DNA from: Candidatus Enterococcus leclercqii
GTDB taxonomy: Bacteria > Bacillota > Bacilli > Lactobacillales > Enterococcaceae
DNA length: 64,000 nucleotides
NCBI RefSeq assembly: GCF_009933135.1
Contig: NZ_MAEH01000015.1
Span: 118,468-182,467 of the forward strand
Reading direction: 5' to 3'
Shown here: positions 24,546 through 33,316 of the stretch, in pieces
How positions within the stretch are numbered: position 1 is the stretch's first letter
Layout of the letters: each line of letters opens with the position of its first letter
Notes under the pieces: generated by a model
What the model was told of the DNA's origin: nothing
Seen by the model: only the letters and a program-made list of their open reading frames with translations
Database searches by the model: none
Position numbers and translations under genes: made by a program

Positions 24546-26264
24546 TCATCGGTACTGTTTATGTTGTTTCTTCATAAACAATAAAACACTAATTGCTAAA
24601 AATAATAAACCTAGAAAAGCAAAGCCATTCTTTTCAGCACCAGCTTTAGGCAACTTCTTATTTTCTTTGGCTTTATTGCTGCTGTTCGGTGTTGTCTCCT
24701 TTAGTGAGTGGCTTGATTTTGTCGTTGCTTTCGGGCTTGGATTTCCCGCAGCTTCACTGGAAGTTTCCGAAATCACTTCAGAGTCACTGGATTTGGCTGA
24801 GCTGGAATTTGATTCGCTGGACTCTGATGAATTTTCACTGCTTGGCTCAGTCGTTTGGCTACTGTCGGTATCACTGGTCTGTGCGGGTGTAAAGGTATTC
24901 GTGAACGTCTTTCTTCCTTCAATAAAGCTGACTTCACTTGTTAACGCTTCGCCAGTTGCTTTCACCAGAACGTGTGCCTCCAACACCGTTGAGTCATAAG
25001 TGATATTTTTCTGTCCGTCATCGACTTCCTCGATGGTATAGGTATATTCTCCCGGTGCCGTGTACCAAAGCGGAGTGAATGGAATACTGCCTGCTGCTGT
25101 GTTTTTTGCACGGGCCAGTTCTACCCCATTAGCATCCCGTAGAATAAACTCAAACTGATTGGCATCGAGATCAGCACCTTCTAAAACTTTAGCCGCTTCA
25201 ATACTTGCAGAAGTTTTTTTCAAGGTCAGCCGGGCAGGTTCTGTGTAAACTGGTGCTTCATCTGTTTCATTGGGGGTGATTTTCACACGATACAAATTGC
25301 CATCATTGTCTTTTGTAGCAGTAACATCCAAAGACTTTGTCATATTTTGCTGACCGTTGCTGTTTGAAGAGGTTCCCTCAATATCAGTAAAAGTTGCCCC
25401 ATCATTGGTACTTTCCTGCCACACAATATCGGCAGTAACTTTTTGAGGCGATTGTAAGGTGATTACAGAATCAAAGTGTGCATTGTCGCCAATAGTCAAA
25501 TTCAGCTGATCGTCAGGATTTGTTCCTGTTACTGTTGCATCAAACTCATACTCGACATAAGCGGATGGCCGATAGGAAAAGGCGTGCCACATCCCTTCTG
25601 CACCTTCATATGTCCGCTCTTGAAAAATGGTGAAAGAAGTCGCTTGTGGCACGTTTGCCGGCATCGTCCGGACATCCCCTAACAGAATAACCGGTCGCAT
25701 TCCAACTTTAGAACCATCATTTGTCAGGTAACTCAATGCTTCCATACCAGTCTTCTCACCGGCAAGATAAAGTTTGATTCCCTGCGTCCCATTGACAGCT
25801 GTTGTTGCCGGCACTTCAGAACCGTCGACAGCCACCATTGGATCCGGTATGCGCCACGCCTGAATACTCTCGTCATAGATATAATTACCCTTGGCAACAA
25901 CCGGTCCGCCCCAGTTAGTTATCGTGAAGTTAGGGGCTTCAATATACGGAATGACCTTCAGCAGCCGATAATTTGGATCAGCCTTTTTCGTAAACGTATA
26001 AGTTGCCGTGTACTTGTCCCCATCCACCGTACTTTTCCCCGGCGATGGGATGGCAATCGTCGTAGAAAATAAATTATTGCTTGATTGAATATTAGCCATG
26101 TTGACTTTCTTATTGACGATAAAGGTCTTGTTAGCAGTGGTCACTTGTCCTGCATTTTCAGCCGCGTATTTGGGTTGTGCTCCACCCAACAAAGAAAGCA
26201 ACGTTACAGTAGCCAGTACAGATGCTCCCTTTTTCCAAAATCGATTCTGCCTCTGTTTCTTCAT
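24546..26264 (-). CDS. LPKAG-anchored surface protein with pilin-like isopeptide domain
   Basis: Cell-wall protein of 572 aa. The start is the ATG at 26264 (MKKQRQNRF), 8 bases after AGGGGG; the longer frame from 26285 lacks a ribosome site. It has a signal peptide, an N-terminal exported domain with no recognised family (about residues 40-330), then a Spy0128/FctA-like pilin domain (about 340-450; KTSASIEAAKVLEGADL, FEFILRD and YTYTIEEVDDGQKNITYD are family hallmarks). A Ser/Asp/Glu-rich wall-spanning stretch and LPKAGAEKNG plus a membrane segment and KKQHKQYR follow. The final motif LPKAG departs from LPXTG at the fourth residue, which some sortases accept. No sortase is adjacent. Ligand unknown. 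Confidence 0.85.
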   Translation of the reverse strand: MKKQRQNRFWKKGASVLATVTLLSLLGGAQPKYAAENAGQVTTANKTFIVNKKVNMANIQSSNNLFSTTIAIPSPGKSTVDGDKYTATYTFTKKADPNYRLLKVIPYIEAPNFTITNWGGPVVAKGNYIYDESIQAWRIPDPMVAVDGSEVPATTAVNGTQGIKLYLAGEKTGMEALSYLTNDGSKVGMRPVILLGDVRTMPANVPQATSFTIFQERTYEGAEGMWHAFSYRPSAYVEYEFDATVTGTNPDDQLNLTIGDNAHFDSVITLQSPQKVTADIVWQESTNDGATFTDIEGTSSNSNGQQNMTKSLDVTATKDNDGNLYRVKITPNETDEAPVYTEPARLTLKKTSASIEAAKVLEGADLDANQFEFILRDANGVELARAKNTAAGSIPFTPLWYTAPGEYTYTIEEVDDGQKNITYDSTVLEAHVLVKATGEALTSEVSFIEGRKTFTNTFTPAQTSDTDSSQTTEPSSENSSESSESNSSSAKSSDSEVISETSSEAAGNPSPKATTKSSHSLKETTPNSSNKAKENKKLPKAGAEKNGFAFLGLLFLAISVLLFMKKQHKQYR

Positions 26265-26285
26265 CCAAAAATCCCCCTGTTCCAT

Positions 26286-27092
26286 TCGTAATTCTTTAAT
26301 TGACGGGACCGCTTAACTTTAAGTGAGTTCCATTTCCACTTTCTCATCAAGCAGCTTTCCTGCCGAAAGTTCCCCTGCCTTTTTCCGCACAATAATATAA
26401 CTGGAATTACAAATGTTTCTATAGACAGATTATATAGGAACTAATTCAAACCAGCAAAATTTTATTCACATTACACAATTAAATACAATTATTTTGATTT
26501 AAAAATCTATCTCCATTTGTTTTATATAGCTTTTTCATACAAATTAAACGAAAATCCATCAATTTTGGAGACTACTCAACAATGTCGCTTTAACTATTTT
26601 TCATAACAGCTAAGTACGGTCATTCTGACGATTTTCTACAGCTTTTTTAAAATAAATACACAGCTTATATTTTTAATTTTTAGCAGCATGTCAAACCGTT
26701 GTTTCATCTCGATAACCATTGACAAATGGCACACTCAGCCCACAATTCTGTTCAACTCTGTTATTTTATACTTAGTACTATTTACTTTATTGTAAAAATA
26801 AAACTTCTTTTTTTCGAAAAGAAATAGCTTAGCTGCTGCCCAAAAATCGAGTAGCTGATACCTCTAAACTCCGGAAACTGGTTTTTCCACATTCATTAAG
26901 TAGTTGCTCTTTCATCATGATAGTATTGGTATCACTATCTTTAACGCCACAGCAATTCTCCTTAAAAACGAAAAAACAAAAAAAATTACCTCCCAGCCGG
27001 AGGAAAACTTCTTGTGAATGCTTGTATTACAGCTAGTTTGGTTTACCCAGCTGTCGATCATAATCAGGCACCCCAAAACTTACAGCCAGTCC
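26286..27092. other. AT-rich intergenic region
   Basis: About 800 bases with no supported gene. It should carry the promoter of the LPKAG gene on the minus strand. Near 26981-27005 the minus strand has CCTCC-GGCTG-GGAGG followed by a T-rich run, probably a second terminator behind the P-II-like operon. Confidence 0.4.
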
Positions 27093-27143
27093 AAAAAGGT
27101 GATACAAAGCTGAGAATCTCAGCTTTGTATCACCTTTTTTTAG
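27093..27143. terminator. bidirectional terminator after P-II-like genes
   Basis: AAAAAGGTGATACAAAGCTGA and TCAGCTTTGTATCACCTTTTTTT are a near-perfect inverted repeat with A- and T-runs on either side. Confidence 0.9.
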
Positions 27144-27172
27144 CGCTATCATCCAAAATGGGCACTACACTA

Positions 27173-27502
27173 CTATCTCGGGGTAAAGGAGACGCCAATC
27201 ATCTGGTCAATCGGTGTCGTATAACAGATGCTGTGGGCTGGTGTTTTTCTTCCAGCCTTTTCGTTGATTGCCTGCATCGCCTTTTGAGCGACCGCTTTTT
27301 CTGTGATACACAGAACAAGGTCTTTTTCAGAGTCTAACGTGATACCCATAAACACCTCATAACGTGGCCCTTCACCTCGCCCAGACATGATAGTTGCCCC
27401 TGATGCTCCCGCCTCACGGGCAATGGCGACAACTTCATCGGCAAACCCTGCATTTGTGATAATATGTAGCGCTCGAATGTCTTTCTCTAGAGATTGCTCC
27501 AT
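27173..27502 (-). CDS. P-II-like regulatory protein (second copy in operon)
   Basis: Protein of 109 aa in the P-II/GlnB-like fold. It shows the beta-alpha-beta pattern (ALHIITNAGFADEVVAIAREAG), a T-loop region with GRGEGPRYEVF, and a C-terminal YTTPIDQMIGVSF, corresponding to the B/C-loop end of P-II proteins. The canonical YxGxxY uridylylation site is absent. The start at 27502 (MEQSLEKDIRAL) is preceded by AAAGGAG. It follows another P-II-like gene (27517-27834) and a DUF1538 membrane protein gene, in one operon. P-II proteins sense nucleotides and control transporters; the ligand here is unknown. Confidence 0.75.
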   Translation of the reverse strand: MEQSLEKDIRALHIITNAGFADEVVAIAREAGASGATIMSGRGEGPRYEVFMGITLDSEKDLVLCITEKAVAQKAMQAINEKAGRKTPAHSICYTTPIDQMIGVSFTPR

Positions 27503-27516
27503 CGTATAAGCTCCTT

Positions 27517-27834
27517 TCAAAATGAGACTTCCCCTACCGGTGTTGTGTAGGCAATTCCGGTATTCGGTTGATCAAACTGAAAATCCTTCAACAGCAGATC
27601 CATAATCTGTTCCTGGTCACTTTTTCTAATCAAACAGGTAATCACTGCTTTCTTTTTTTCCGCTGTCAATCCCAATACCTTCAGCAGATAGTTAGGGTCC
27701 ATTGTCCCTTCCCCATAGGTGGTCATAACCAGTTGAGCACCGTTAGCCACTAATGCTTTTAGCAGTAGCTCGGCTTTTTTTCTACCGACAATGATAGTTA
27801 GCTGACGCAGGGCTTCCTCACATCTATCCTTCAT
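27517..27834 (-). CDS. P-II-like regulatory protein (first copy in operon)
   Basis: Protein of 105 aa starting MKDRCEEALRQLTIIVGRKK at 27834. Its start lies within the last codons of the upstream DUF1538 gene (11-base overlap), so the two are translationally coupled. The shape is P-II-like: an LTIIVGRKKAELLLKALVANGAQ helix, a loop around TTYGEGTMDPNYLL, and a C-terminal AYTTPVGEVSF matching the tail of the next P-II-like protein. The T-loop is shorter than in GlnB. The membrane protein and the two P-II-like proteins probably act together. No ligand is known. Confidence 0.7.
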   Translation of the reverse strand: MKDRCEEALRQLTIIVGRKKAELLLKALVANGAQLVMTTYGEGTMDPNYLLKVLGLTAEKKKAVITCLIRKSDQEQIMDLLLKDFQFDQPNTGIAYTTPVGEVSF

Positions 27835-29383
27835 GATCTGCTTTCCCCCTCTCCTCTTCAAACAGGCCTTCAAGACTATCCAGTTCCAGCTCATCAGAAG
27901 CTCTGCTTAGAGCAGCGCGCCGCTCATAAAGAAGTCCCAACACCTGAACAGCAATCAGCGGCGTCACAGAAATAAAAGCGATTACACCAAAGCCGTTCAT
28001 CAAAATTGATTGGGGTTGCGAGCTAGTATCAGCTACAGCTTGAGCCACACCTAATGTCAACGGCGTCAAAAATGCCGAAGTCAATGCACCACCAGTCACT
28101 CCCCCAGAATCAAATGCTAAACCTACAAACAGGTTTGATGTATACCTCATCATAATCAAAGCCACCAAGTAAAGCGGCGCTAAGAACCATAGAATATTGA
28201 TTTGAGTGATAATCTTCAAAATAGCAAGAACCGTCGCAAACCCGATTCCCAAGGCTAAAGTTAACCGAATCGTCTGCTTTTTTATATGACCATTTGTCAG
28301 CTCTTCCAACTGATCACCTAATACTGTCACTGCTGGTTCAGACAGCGTGATCGCGATTCCTAAACCAAATCCCACTACCAGCAGCCAGCCCCACCGACCG
28401 GATTCAAGAAAAATCTCGCCAATGTATTTTCCTGCAAAGGCAAAACCATAATCGATACCAGTTAAAAAAATCAGCAGTCCTACATACACAGGGACGAGAC
28501 CCAGCAAGATTCGAGTCAGCTCGCTTTTGGAGAGTTTTATCATAAATTGAAAGGGAATAAAGGCCACGACTATAGGAACCAGAGCAAAGGCCACATCTTT
28601 AAAATTACCTATCAGTATTTGACGAAAGGTTTGAGAAACACTGGGATCATAGAATTGGGCATCTGATAAGGTGATGGAGGGATGGTGTTTCAAAATCAGT
28701 CCGTAAATAAATACTGCAAGGATTGGACCAACTGAAGAAATGCCAATCACTCCAAAAGTATCCTCATTGGTCCGATGTTTGGACATCGTCTTTGAGACAC
28801 CAATTCCCAAGGCCAAGATGAAAGGAACCGACACATCCCCGGTCGTCGCGCCACTAGCATCAAAAGCCAAGCCGACAAAATCTCCCGGCACAAAGATTAC
28901 AAGGAGAAAGATAAGCCCATATAGCCAGGCAAAAACTTTTTTCAGCGGCCAATTTTTCATAACTCGAAGCAGTGCGAAACCTACCGATAAGCCAATTCCT
29001 AAACTGGCTATCCAAACAAAGATCCGGATGCTGACCTCTGGCATAATCATGTTAGTCTGACGTGCCAACACTTCCAGCGCCGGTTCTGCAACCGTTACCA
29101 AAAGTCCAAATAGAAAACCACAAAAAACGATTAAAGAGACTTTGCGTAACTTAATCAATGACCGGCCAACGATCTTGCCAATCGGTAAAATACTGCTATC
29201 CAAACCCACCAGAAACAGCGTTTGCCCCACGACAACACTGAGATAGGCTACCAGTAGTTTACTATATTCTTCTGTGCTGTTTAACGGTGCTACAAAACCA
29301 CATACCACCAGAATGATTACCCCCAATGGTAACGAAGAAACAAACACCTCTTTCAACATATTGACTGCTTTGATTTTTCTCAC
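27824..29383 (-). CDS. DUF1538 multi-pass membrane protein, predicted transporter
   Basis: Membrane protein of 519 aa with about 12 hydrophobic segments and two repeated halves. VGLAFDASGATTGDVSVPF in the first half matches VGLAFDSGGVTGGALTSAF in the second, and LVTVAEPALEVL matches ITLSEPAVTVL. This is the DUF1538 pattern, and a two-repeat structure is typical of secondary transporters. It is the first gene of an operon followed by two P-II-like genes, the first overlapping it. The start is uncertain: GTG at 29383 sits too close to AAGGAA, and ATG at 29359 is too far. The substrate is unknown; regulation by the P-II-like proteins is inference from coupling. Confidence 0.8.
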   Translation of the reverse strand: MRKIKAVNMLKEVFVSSLPLGVIILVVCGFVAPLNSTEEYSKLLVAYLSVVVGQTLFLVGLDSSILPIGKIVGRSLIKLRKVSLIVFCGFLFGLLVTVAEPALEVLARQTNMIMPEVSIRIFVWIASLGIGLSVGFALLRVMKNWPLKKVFAWLYGLIFLLVIFVPGDFVGLAFDASGATTGDVSVPFILALGIGVSKTMSKHRTNEDTFGVIGISSVGPILAVFIYGLILKHHPSITLSDAQFYDPSVSQTFRQILIGNFKDVAFALVPIVVAFIPFQFMIKLSKSELTRILLGLVPVYVGLLIFLTGIDYGFAFAGKYIGEIFLESGRWGWLLVVGFGLGIAITLSEPAVTVLGDQLEELTNGHIKKQTIRLTLALGIGFATVLAILKIITQINILWFLAPLYLVALIMMRYTSNLFVGLAFDSGGVTGGALTSAFLTPLTLGVAQAVADTSSQPQSILMNGFGVIAFISVTPLIAVQVLGLLYERRAALSRASDELELDSLEGLFEEERGKADHEG

Positions 29384-29581
29384 TTCCTTCAGTATCAGAC
29401 TTACTTAAATTATAGCATAGCTGATTTTCTGTTCAGAAAATTGCGCCTGTACCAACTCTCAAAAACTCTTCCAGACAAGTAGTAAGCTGCCGCTTTTTGC
29501 CACAGCGTATCAGCTGGCCTTCCAACTCATCTATGACACTGGTTATACTGAAGCTAGCCATAAAATAAGGTACTGGGTTTT

Positions 29582-29643
29582 ATAACTAACGATTGGCTGA
29601 ATTCACTGTTTTCAGAGAAAATAAAGTGGCCAAAAGCCAGTTA
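29582..29643 (+). pseudogene. broken copy of the small proline-rich gene
   Basis: The bases ACTAACGATTGGCTGA match the start of the 24128 gene, but its ATG is ATA here and the coding region collapses to about 60 bases. The upstream TATACTGAAG is also conserved. It sits immediately before the repeated terminator module. Confidence 0.65.
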
Positions 29644-29770
29644 AAAATCCCCGTCACGACGCTTGCTGTCAGTTTTTTATTGGTCGCTTGGATCATGAAA
29701 AACTGAAGGAGCCTTCGTGGCGGGTTCTTTTCTTTTGTCATTTATTTATGCGGTGAAATCTTCTGCTGTA
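29642..29770. repeat. duplicated terminator module, copy 2
   Basis: About 130 bases nearly identical to 24312-24441 in the same orientation, including the nested hairpin. The right end holds the stop codon and last codons of the TPR gene, so the hairpin serves as its terminator on the minus strand. Confidence 0.85.
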
Positions 29771-30861
29771 ATCGCTACTGATGGGTAGTGAGAGAGTTTC
29801 TCTAAATCGGTATCCCAGGGACAGCTGTACACCATGTAGTAACTATTTGGGTCAGCTGCTAATAAGAACCGCAACTGTTTTTCTGCTGCAGATGGATCCA
29901 TTGTCACAAAAACAACGGAGATAACCGCGATTTTTTCTGAATGTGCCCTTGGCAAGGGTACTTCATCCATCTCAGCTTTTTCCTTAGCATTCCGTGGAAC
30001 CTCGGTCACACTTCCTTTGACGATTAGCTTTACTGGTCCTGTTCCTTGCAGCCCCATCTGAATCATCGCTTCTTGAAAATCTTCTGGTGGAGGCGGTTGG
30101 GGCGGATCACTTGATACCGCTTGTTTCTTAGTATCAAGTGTTGTAGAAATAGCTGTTTTTTGGCCTGACGACTCTTCTTTTATATCCTCGACTAATATTT
30201 GACGCTCGTCAATTTCAAATACCTGGTCTATCTTGATAGCTGCTAACTTCCTGCGGATATCAGCAGCGCCTACTTGATCTTCTCCCGCCTCGAAAAAGCG
30301 TAATGCAGTCTGGAGTGCCGTTTTAGCTTCTGCTTTTTTCCCTTCAGCGACGCGTAATTCCCCTAAACCTCGCCAGCTGCACCCCAATAAAATGGGGTCG
30401 TCATTTTGCTCAGCTAAAGTTAATGACTCGGTAAGAATTTCGTGTGCCTCCGGGAAATTTCCCAACAGCAGTGCCAAATAGCCTGCTTCATAGTGGTTGA
30501 CTGCTTTACGATAGCTGTCATCGGGAAAAGATGCTTCCAAAATAGTCGCTTCTTGTTGAATCAGCTGTTGTGCTTCTGGCAATAGCCCCTGTTCTCGTTT
30601 GACCATCGCAAGCTGATGTAAACCTACATGTATTTTTTCCGTGTCCTGCAATGCCTGAGCTAGTCGTAGATATTCATCGTAGAGCTCTTCTGCTTCTTGC
30701 CATTGGAGCTTTTGAGTTGCCAAATAGCCACTGTAATTCAGGTAGTCAAAATAATGGGGATCTTCTGGCTGGGCTTGCCAGGCGGTCAGTAATCGTCCCA
30801 ACTCTTCAAAATTTCCTTCAAACAGCGCATTTTGACTGTTCACATAATCGTTTTCTGACAT
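29746..30861 (-). CDS. TPR-repeat protein with unknown C-terminal domain
   Basis: Protein of 371 aa starting MSENDYVNSQNALFEGNF at 30861, with GAGGAGG 6 bases upstream. Residues 10-190 carry helical TPR-like repeats (W/L-G-Y-A-P positions in WQEAEELYDEYLRLAQALQD, then GNFPEAHEILTESLTLAEQ and GLGELRVAEGKKAEAKTAL). After a charged and Pro-rich linker near residue 250, the last 110 residues form a separate unrecognised domain ending SVAITAEDFTA. The next gene in the same direction is a small membrane protein 54 bases upstream. Its C-terminal codons recur as a remnant at 24415-24441. Confidence 0.7.
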   Translation of the reverse strand: MSENDYVNSQNALFEGNFEELGRLLTAWQAQPEDPHYFDYLNYSGYLATQKLQWQEAEELYDEYLRLAQALQDTEKIHVGLHQLAMVKREQGLLPEAQQLIQQEATILEASFPDDSYRKAVNHYEAGYLALLLGNFPEAHEILTESLTLAEQNDDPILLGCSWRGLGELRVAEGKKAEAKTALQTALRFFEAGEDQVGAADIRRKLAAIKIDQVFEIDERQILVEDIKEESSGQKTAISTTLDTKKQAVSSDPPQPPPPEDFQEAMIQMGLQGTGPVKLIVKGSVTEVPRNAKEKAEMDEVPLPRAHSEKIAVISVVFVTMDPSAAEKQLRFLLAADPNSYYMVYSCPWDTDLEKLSHYPSVAITAEDFTA

Positions 30862-30914
30862 CTTATCCTCCTCAAACTTCAAGCGAAAAACGGATTGACC
30901 GTTCCTTATTGCCT

Positions 30915-31205
30915 TTAGCTTTTTGCCACCACTCCCAAAACTATCAACACAAGTCCTAGAAATCCTGTAACCCAGCCGGAAAAATGCGCCAGCCGCTTTT
31001 CATTTTCAGTGTATGAATCACGCCTTCCAACAAGACTCGCCCAAAAATACTGTTGTCTTGTGACTATTAGTGCTGCCAAAACAAGCAAACCGCTGCCACT
31101 GCCCAACAGCCACAAGCGCCAAGAAATTACTTCTCGTTGCAGCAGGATATACCACAACAAAAAGAGTACCACGACACTTCCGAGCATGATTTTTTGCTTC
31201 ATCAT
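30915..31205 (-). CDS. small membrane protein, unknown
   Basis: Membrane protein of 96 aa starting at the ATG at 31205, with GGAGG 9 bases upstream. Three hydrophobic segments are seen: IMLGSVVVLFLLWYILL, LWLLGSGSGLLVLAALIV and FSGWVTGFLGLVLIVLGVVA. No family recognised. It is followed 53 bases later by the TPR gene in the same direction and is probably co-transcribed with it. Confidence 0.6.
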   Translation of the reverse strand: MMKQKIMLGSVVVLFLLWYILLQREVISWRLWLLGSGSGLLVLAALIVTRQQYFWASLVGRRDSYTENEKRLAHFSGWVTGFLGLVLIVLGVVAKS

Positions 31206-31683
31206 TATCTTATGCCTCCAATTCCTTTCAAAAATGAAGTACTCCGGTCATCAGCAATTCCTAACTTATCTACCACCAGTCTACCACATAAAAACTTCTC
31301 CTCATTTTGTAGTCTTGCAAAAAACAGCGCCACCCTTTCCTCTGCTGACGCTCCTCATTTTAGCTTTCACAGCCGTGAAGCTTTTGTTCCAGACCATTTT
31401 TCAAGGAAATTATTGTTGAAATATGAGCAATTTGATACCGATTTGCTAGCCAATCATGCAAATCATCATTTTCTTAAAAGATGTCACTAAAATCTGCTGC
31501 TTATTTCCACATGAAAAGCAGGAGCGTTTTTAAGCGAATTTGTTTGCTTTTTTCTTTATTGATAACGCTATCAAAACGCATTTGTTTCTACTATAATAAA
31601 TACAAGCATATGCTGTCAAAAGACGCGCCAAACACCACAAAAATAGCATCGGGTATTTCCCTTAAAAGAAAGAAGTGACGGTC
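31206..31683. other. intergenic region with cre-like palindrome
   Basis: No convincing gene. At 31559-31574 TTGATAACGCTATCAA is a palindrome matching the CcpA cre consensus at all but one position, and it ends 17 bases before a TATAAT at 31592-31597, where it would cover the -35. It could be a catabolite-repressed promoter for the small gene at 31684. Confidence 0.35.
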
Positions 31684-31857
31684 ATGATTTGGATGAAGCG
31701 ACTACTTTTTACTGCATTGTATTTTTTGCTGATATTTGGTGTCCTGAGATTTACCAATATTTCGGCAATAGCTATTCTGCCAATTACCATCGCATTTTCA
31801 GGCGTTATTGCCAAAAATGGCGTTTTAGCTGCCTTAGACAAGTACTTTCATGATTGA
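31684..31857 (+). CDS. small membrane protein, unknown
   Basis: Protein of 57 aa (MIWMKRLLFTALYFLLIFG) with two hydrophobic stretches, the second being ISAIAILPITIAFSGVIA, and a charged end ALDKYFHD. The ribosome site is weak (AAAGAAG). A promoter-like TATAAT lies about 85 bases upstream. No family recognised. Confidence 0.45.
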   Translation: MIWMKRLLFTALYFLLIFGVLRFTNISAIAILPITIAFSGVIAKNGVLAALDKYFHD

Positions 31858-32520
31858 CTCCAGGCGACGCTTTTTATCTTTAGCCGCGGTTTAATAAGAA
31901 TAGGCACGCTAACTTGTAACTATTTTTTGTAACTATTTTTCATAGATTAGCGTATCTCCTTTTTGTTTGATGGTTTTCCCAGCTTTTCTTCGTCGCCACA
32001 CCCATCTCTTTAAACTTAAAAAATCTGCGACCCAATAATCAGGCGACCGCCTCTAGCGTGACTTCCCAAAGCCACCTGTCATTTAGCGGATTCGCCTTTT
32101 TGGTGTCGACTGGCTTTGCCAGCAGGTAAACAAGCCTTTCACAAAGGGCTCTATCAAAAAACGATGACTGAAGAGTCCTTATTGATAGTCTGGATAGTCG
32201 TATTTCCTCTCAATTATCTCCGAAAACAACTTCTCCTATATTTCCAAAAAAGTCGGTTTTTTGAACATCTAGAAATGCCGATATCATTCCTAATCTTTTC
32301 CAAACAAAGCTGTCCTATCAATGATTTGCCCTAGAAAAAGTGTCGAAAAATAATAATTTCCAACAAGTGACAAAAGTGTTCGTGAAATCGAAGGCTTTTA
32401 TCATGAAAATTTTCGAAAGCCGTGATACCCTATCGTTGCAAGTTGCACAGATTCCGCAGATCATTGCTGATAATCGCTGTATTGCAAGACTGCGATTTTA
32501 CACAAAGGAGTTTTTATCTT
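31858..32520. other. intergenic region upstream of second yxeA
   Basis: No supported gene. Near 31904-31955 ACGCTAA and TTAGCGT could form a weak hairpin after the small gene, with TAACTATTTTT-like direct repeats in the loop. The stretch next to 32521 must carry the promoter of the YxeA-like gene. Confidence 0.35.
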
Positions 32521-32898
32521 ATGAAAAAAATTATCGCCCTCGTTGTTGTGGTTCTCTTAGGTGTCGTGGGTTTCAAAGGCTGGCAGTATTATCAAGAAAC
32601 CTATCAGGGGGTGACCGCCTACGCGTTGGTGCCGGAAACAGTCCCTGAAAAGGTTCAAACCGTTGATGATAGCGGCGAAAAAATTGCTGGTTGGTCCAGT
32701 TATAAATACCAGCTGACCTTCGTTAAAGCTGACGGCAGCACCCAGCAAATGAACTATGAATTGTCTAACTCTGATCCAACACCATTACGGCCAGGAGCTA
32801 TCGTCAAAGCTGAAATCAGCCAAAAACGTGTCATTGAAGGGCCAAATGAAGTTGCACAAAATAAAGTTCCCGATAAGGTTCTGGCGCAGCTAAAATAA
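32521..32898 (+). CDS. YxeA family secreted/membrane-anchored protein (second copy)
   Basis: Protein of 125 aa starting MKKIIALVVVVLLGVVGFKG at 32521, with AAAGGAG 8 bases upstream. The frame continues upstream to 32422 without a good start. A signal/anchor segment is followed by a YxeA-like domain: TAYALVPETVPEKVQ, GWSSYKYQLTF, then PLRPGAIVKAEISQKRVI and a VPDKVLAQLK end, matching the VPKKAMKQLEK end of the 2006 gene. Unlike that copy it stands alone with no ABC transporter. A terminator follows. Role unknown. Confidence 0.75.
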   Translation: MKKIIALVVVVLLGVVGFKGWQYYQETYQGVTAYALVPETVPEKVQTVDDSGEKIAGWSSYKYQLTFVKADGSTQQMNYELSNSDPTPLRPGAIVKAEISQKRVIEGPNEVAQNKVPDKVLAQLK

Positions 32899-32952
32899 CT
32901 GCGGCATAACGCATAACCTATGAAAACTGTAGCTCTCCGTACCCAACAAAAA

Positions 32953-33035
32953 AACACTGCTTTCTCGCTTCCGGTTATGAATCTGCGGCTTTTTGCTAAT
33001 TCACACCGGCAGCTGAGAGCAGTGTTCGTTTTTAT
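32953..33035 (+). terminator. terminator after second yxeA
   Basis: AACACTGCTTTCTCGC and CTGAGAGCAGTGTT pair around a long internal loop and are followed by CGTTTTTAT. Confidence 0.65.
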
Positions 33036-33185
33036 CTTAGCTAAATCGTGAGCCTTTTTAGATAAAGATATCCGCTTCCAGTAAGCTTCCCTAGTTTTTC
33101 CACAAGAAGTCTCAAAAAATCTGTACACCACAAGTTTAGCTTTTATGCTGCGAAGGCCTTTGTTGCTTCGCTGCTACTTTTATAG

Positions 33186-33222
33186 AAAAAAACCGCAGGA
33201 AAAATGCTTCCTACGGTTTTTT
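33186..33222. terminator. terminator of asd (bidirectional)
   Basis: AAAAACCGCAGGA and TCCTACGGTTTTTT form a stem with A- and T-runs on either side. It lies about 95 bases after the asd stop codon. Confidence 0.75.
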
Positions 33223-33316
33223 GGTGTCTCTTATTTTTATTAGCTGTTAAGAAGTAAAGGAGTAACATCACTCCATTTTTCTACCGAAAGATCACATCTC
33301 TAGTTCTCTATTTCAA

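Noticed and set aside
31481..31678. 65-codon frame upstream of the 57-aa membrane gene
   Set aside because: Passes through the cre-like palindrome and -10; no ribosome site.
32116..32334. 72-codon frame before the second yxeA
   Set aside because: No ribosome site, no known motif, composition of non-coding AT-rich DNA.
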